From JACRBK01 sp964427955 (GTDB lineage: Bacteria > Chloroflexota > Anaerolineae > Aggregatilineales > Aggregatilineaceae), in NCBI GenBank assembly GCA_964427955.1, contig CAYRWY010000030.1:1-25273 (forward strand): a stretch of 25,273 nt of DNA, written 5' to 3'. The notes under the pieces are model-generated. The model was not told the DNA's origin. It ran no database searches and was given only the letters and a program-made list of their open reading frames with translations. The position numbers and the translations under genes are program-made. Each line of letters begins with the position of its first letter. Within the stretch, counting starts at the first letter, position 1. Shown in pieces: positions 22,995 to 25,273 of this stretch.

Positions 22995-23075
22995 TGATGT
23001 CTGGCTTCCTCCACACTAAAGCGACGGTGTGTTTACACCACGTCAGTAAATTGAATTGGGCAGTCCAAAGAACTG

Positions 23076-23483
23076 CTAGACACGACGCTTCTTGGGCGGG
23101 CGCACCCCATTGTGCGGCACCGGGGTGATGTCCGTAATCGACCGCACCTTCAGCCCGCTCGACTGGATGGCGCGAATCGCCGATTCGCGGCCAGGGCCAG
23201 GCCCTTTCACAAATACATCGACTTCCTGCATCCCTTGATCTTTGGCGTTTTCAGACGCCTGCTGGGCGACCATCCGGGCGGCGTAGGGCGTGCTCTTACG
23301 GCTGCCCTTGAACCCGGCGGTACCTGCGCTCGCCCACGCGATCACGTTGCCTTGCTGATCGCTCATCGAGACAATCGTGTTGTTGAACGTCGCGTGGATG
23401 TGCGCCTGCCCGTATGGGATATTCTTGCGGACCTTGCGTGCACCACGCCGCGGTCCTTTGGTAGTGCTACGAGTACGTCCCAT
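23076..23483 (-). CDS. rpsK: 30S ribosomal protein S11
   Basis: 135 residues. It shows AHIHATFNNTIVSMSDQQGNVIAWASAG, the GFKGSRKSTPYAA loop and the C-terminal DITPVPHNGVRPPKKRRV, all diagnostic of S11. It is preceded by a 126-bp spacer with two GC-rich hairpins, longer than usual after rpsM. Confidence 0.98.
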   Translation of the reverse strand: MGRTRSTTKGPRRGARKVRKNIPYGQAHIHATFNNTIVSMSDQQGNVIAWASAGTAGFKGSRKSTPYAARMVAQQASENAKDQGMQEVDVFVKGPGPGRESAIRAIQSSGLKVRSITDITPVPHNGVRPPKKRRV

Positions 23484-23609
23484 ATTTCTTCCAGTTCTCC
23501 TCGTTCACGCTCAGGCGAACGTCCAAATTCTTACACACCAGAACACGGCCCGCGAGGCCGTGCCGCGTTGAATTGGCTTGAACACCGGGCACACGTGCCC
23601 CCAAGGGAA

Positions 23610-23996
23610 TTACTTCTTCTTGGCTCCACGACGGCGGCCACGTCCGGCCACGGTACGACGCGGACCACGACGGGTGCGAGCATTGGTCTTGGTGCGCTGA
23701 CCACGAGCGGGCAGGCTGCGGCGATGACGCAGGCCGCGATAGCTGCCGATTTCGATCAAACGCTTGATATTCAGTTGAACTTCGCGGCGCAATTCACCTT
23801 CGACACGGAACTGCCCCACGCCCTCACGCAGTTTTTGGACTTCGGCTTCCGTCAAGTCCTTGACGCGCGTATCCGGGCTGACACCCGTAGCCGTGATGAT
23901 CTGCTTGCTGCGGGTCGGGCCAATGCCGTAGATATAGGTGAGCGCCACTTCCACGCGCTTATTACGCGGGAGATCAACGCCTTCGATACGTGCCAT
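23610..23996 (-). CDS. rpsM: 30S ribosomal protein S13
   Basis: 128 residues. MARIEGVDLPRNKRVEVALTYIYGIG and the GLRHRRSLPARGQRTKTNARTRRG segment identify S13. The C-terminal tail is very basic (RRTVAGRGRRRGAKKK) and contacts tRNA. A 144-bp gap separates it from map, where infA and rpmJ would be expected. A possible internal -10 (TAAAAT, 24054-24049) lies in that gap. Confidence 0.98.
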   Translation of the reverse strand: MARIEGVDLPRNKRVEVALTYIYGIGPTRSKQIITATGVSPDTRVKDLTEAEVQKLREGVGQFRVEGELRREVQLNIKRLIEIGSYRGLRHRRSLPARGQRTKTNARTRRGPRRTVAGRGRRRGAKKK

Positions 23997-24140
23997 AAAA
24001 CGCGTCTCCTCGTTCTTCGGCGACTTCTATCCGCCGGACGGAATTGTTATTTTAGCGAAAAGTGAAACGCTTGAACAGGGTTAACTTCGTTTTACTGTTT
24101 CCGGTTCGCCCTGCGACCGAGAGCCGGATCACAGTAGCCC

Positions 24141-24932
24141 TTACAGAGCCGTGAGAATGAGCGGCGGGCCATCGGGTGTGATGGCAATCGAGTGCTCGAA
24201 ATGCGCGCACAAGGTGCCATCCTGGGTGACGACCGTCCAGTGATCGCTCAGGACTCTGGTTTCGGGCCGCCCGACGATGACCATCGGTTCCAGCGCAAAG
24301 GTGATGCCTGGCACCAGGCGGACGCTCTGCCAGCCCCGTGTGCGGGGACGGCCAGCGGGCCACCAGTTCGGCACCTGCGGGTCCTCGTGCATCTTGCGCC
24401 CGACGCCGTGCCCGGTATATTCGCGCACGACGCTGAACCCGTGACTCTCGACGAACTTCTGGATGGTCTTCGAGATGTCGCTGGTCTGGTTCCCGGCGCG
24501 TGCCATGTCGATGCCTTTGTAGAGCGCCTGCTCGGTCACGTCCAGCAACCGCTGGGCCACCGCCGAGATTTGTCCGACTCCGGCGGTAAACGCCGAGTCG
24601 CCCACATAGCCTTTGTAGATCGCGCCGAAATCGATGCTGATGATATCGCCTTCTTTGAGAATGCGATCTTTGCTCGGAATTCCGTGCACCAATTCCTGGT
24701 TGATCGACGCGCACACCACCGCCGGGAACGGATGCGGACTGCCCGGCGGATAGCCGAGGAAGGCCGCTTTGGCGTTGTGTTTGCGCAGAACCTCGACAGC
24801 GAGCTGGTCCAGTTCGTAGGTGCTCACGCCGGGCTGGATGGCTTCGCGCACCGCTTGCAGAGCCAGCGCGGTGATCCGTCCTGCCTCGCGCATGATCAGC
24901 AACTCATCTGGCGTTTTGGGAATGACAGCCAT
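24141..24932 (-). CDS. map: Type I methionine aminopeptidase
   Basis: 263 residues. All pita-bread metal and catalytic residues are present: His83 (LVHGIP), Asp101, Asp112, His175 (YTGHGVGR), Glu215 (FALEPM) and Glu246 (HFEHSIAIT). It removes the initiator Met from new proteins. The segment NWWPAGRPRTRGWQSVRL (189-206) is about ten residues longer than in E. coli MetAP between DPQVPN and the PG-x-x-x-x-x-EPM strand. It lies 61 bp downstream of secY with no adk between them. Confidence 0.97.
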   Translation of the reverse strand: MAVIPKTPDELLIMREAGRITALALQAVREAIQPGVSTYELDQLAVEVLRKHNAKAAFLGYPPGSPHPFPAVVCASINQELVHGIPSKDRILKEGDIISIDFGAIYKGYVGDSAFTAGVGQISAVAQRLLDVTEQALYKGIDMARAGNQTSDISKTIQKFVESHGFSVVREYTGHGVGRKMHEDPQVPNWWPAGRPRTRGWQSVRLVPGITFALEPMVIVGRPETRVLSDHWTVVTQDGTLCAHFEHSIAITPDGPPLILTAL

Positions 24933-24954
24933 CTCGAACGTTTCCTTGACTGAG

Positions 24955-24980
24955 GTAGGGGCAAAAGGAACTGCCCCTAC
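24955..24980. repeat. Short palindrome related to the 727-986 repeat family
   Basis: GTAGGGGCA and TGCCCCTAC (24955-24963 and 24972-24980) flank an 8-nt core. The outer GTAGGGGC/GCCCCTAC arms are the same as those ending the inverted-repeat element at 727-986. It lies in the 61-bp gap between secY and map. Confidence 0.7.
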
Positions 24981-24993
24981 ATTGTACTACGGT

Positions 24994-25273
24994 TTAGTGC
25001 ATGAACCCATCATAGTTACGCATGGTCAACTGGGCTTCCAGTTGGCGCATGGTGTCGATCACCACACCGACCACGATGATCAGACCCGCGCTGCTGATGA
25101 CCAGGGCGGGGTTACGGCCCACCGCCGCCGGGCCCAACACGACCCGCTGCACTACCTGCATGATGCCAGGCAGGATCGCCACGGCCCCCAGGAAGAGCGC
25201 ACCGACCAGGGTAATCCTGTTCACGATGCGGTTGATGTAGTCCTGGGTGCGACGTCCAGGCCGGATGCCGGGG
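24994..25273 (-). CDS. secY: Preprotein translocase subunit SecY (C-terminal part only)
   Basis: The frame is open to the window edge, so the gene is truncated on its 5' side. The visible residues PGIRPGRRTQDYINRIVNRITLVGALFLGAVAILPG cover the conserved loop and the ninth transmembrane helix. The last helix (ALVISSAGLIIVVGVVIDTMRQLEAQLTMRNYDGFM) follows, including the QLE and YDGF tail typical of SecY. SecY forms the protein-conducting channel with SecE and SecG. GTG at 25224 is an internal Val, not the start. Confidence 0.97.
   Translation of the reverse strand, partial: PGIRPGRRTQDYINRIVNRITLVGALFLGAVAILPGIMQVVQRVVLGPAAVGRNPALVISSAGLIIVVGVVIDTMRQLEAQLTMRNYDGFMH

Noticed and set aside
24001..24140. 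Search for infA or rpmJ in the map-rpsM gap
   Set aside because: No frame of suitable length or sequence exists in any of the six frames; L36 and IF-1 signatures are absent.
24052..24714. A 220-codon minus-strand frame overlapping map, which could suggest a frameshift in map
   Set aside because: The map frame is continuous with all metal ligands in place; the other frame is an Arg-rich shadow.
1..25273. CRISPR arrays, insertion sequences, integrases, toxin-antitoxin or known defence genes
   Set aside because: No regularly spaced direct repeats, transposase motifs or recognisable defence or toxin proteins were seen; the AlbA_2-like domain alone is not evidence of a defence locus.

Overview
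The window is a GC-rich, gene-dense bacterial chromosome segment. The ribosomal gene order (secY, map, rpsM, rpsK, rpsD, rpoA, rplQ, truA, rplM, rpsI), the Lon/Hsp20 pair, a PHP-AlbA_2 protein, a GT39-type glycosyltransferase, SpoIIM-like sequence and dispersed GTAGGGGC...GCCCCTAC palindromes best fit a Chloroflexota (Anaerolineae-like) genome. This assignment is an inference from gene content and style; no marker was searched.

Region 1 (1-9.4 kb). The 3' part of an alpha/beta hydrolase gene (+) faces a long minus-strand series. A 260-bp nested inverted-repeat element (727-986) lies between the two converging transcripts. In transcription order the minus-strand series is hsp20, lon, a stand-alone receiver protein, a PHP/AlbA_2 protein, a GT39-like membrane glycosyltransferase, and a secreted PDZ protein ending in a CxxCH haem motif. 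A good sigma-70-type promoter precedes hsp20, and hsp20 and lon are only 3 bp apart, which suggests a proteostasis operon. An 11-bp-periodic direct repeat precedes the PDZ-haem gene.

Region 2 (9.4-14.4 kb). A cyclic-nucleotide-binding-domain protein and a 72-residue protein (+) end at a strong terminator. Then on the minus strand come an RNase Z-like metallo-hydrolase and a two-gene ABC transporter. The transporter permease appears to be a fusion of an ABC-2 (NatB-like) permease and a SpoIIM-family domain. A CDP-alcohol phosphatidyltransferase follows.

Region 3 (14.4-19.1 kb). A tRNA-Pro(CGG) has a recognisable promoter and terminator. It is followed by an unrecognised pair of translationally coupled membrane-protein genes (+). 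These converge on a minus-strand pair: a secreted SH3-domain protein and mazG. The MazG protein keeps only the second half of its usual N-terminal methylase-like domain.

Region 4 (19.1-25.3 kb). This is the distal part of the ribosomal-protein supercluster on the minus strand, ending at a clear rpsI terminator. Unusually for this locus, adk (normally between secY and map) and infA/rpmJ (normally between map and rpsM) are absent. The secY-map gap instead holds a short palindrome related to the 727-986 element.

No CRISPR array, insertion sequence, integrase, rRNA or recognised defence locus was found. The best candidates for something unusual are the ABC-2/SpoIIM fusion, the PHP-AlbA_2 protein with an unassigned C-terminal domain, the PDZ-haem protein with its direct-repeat operator, and the coupled membrane pair.
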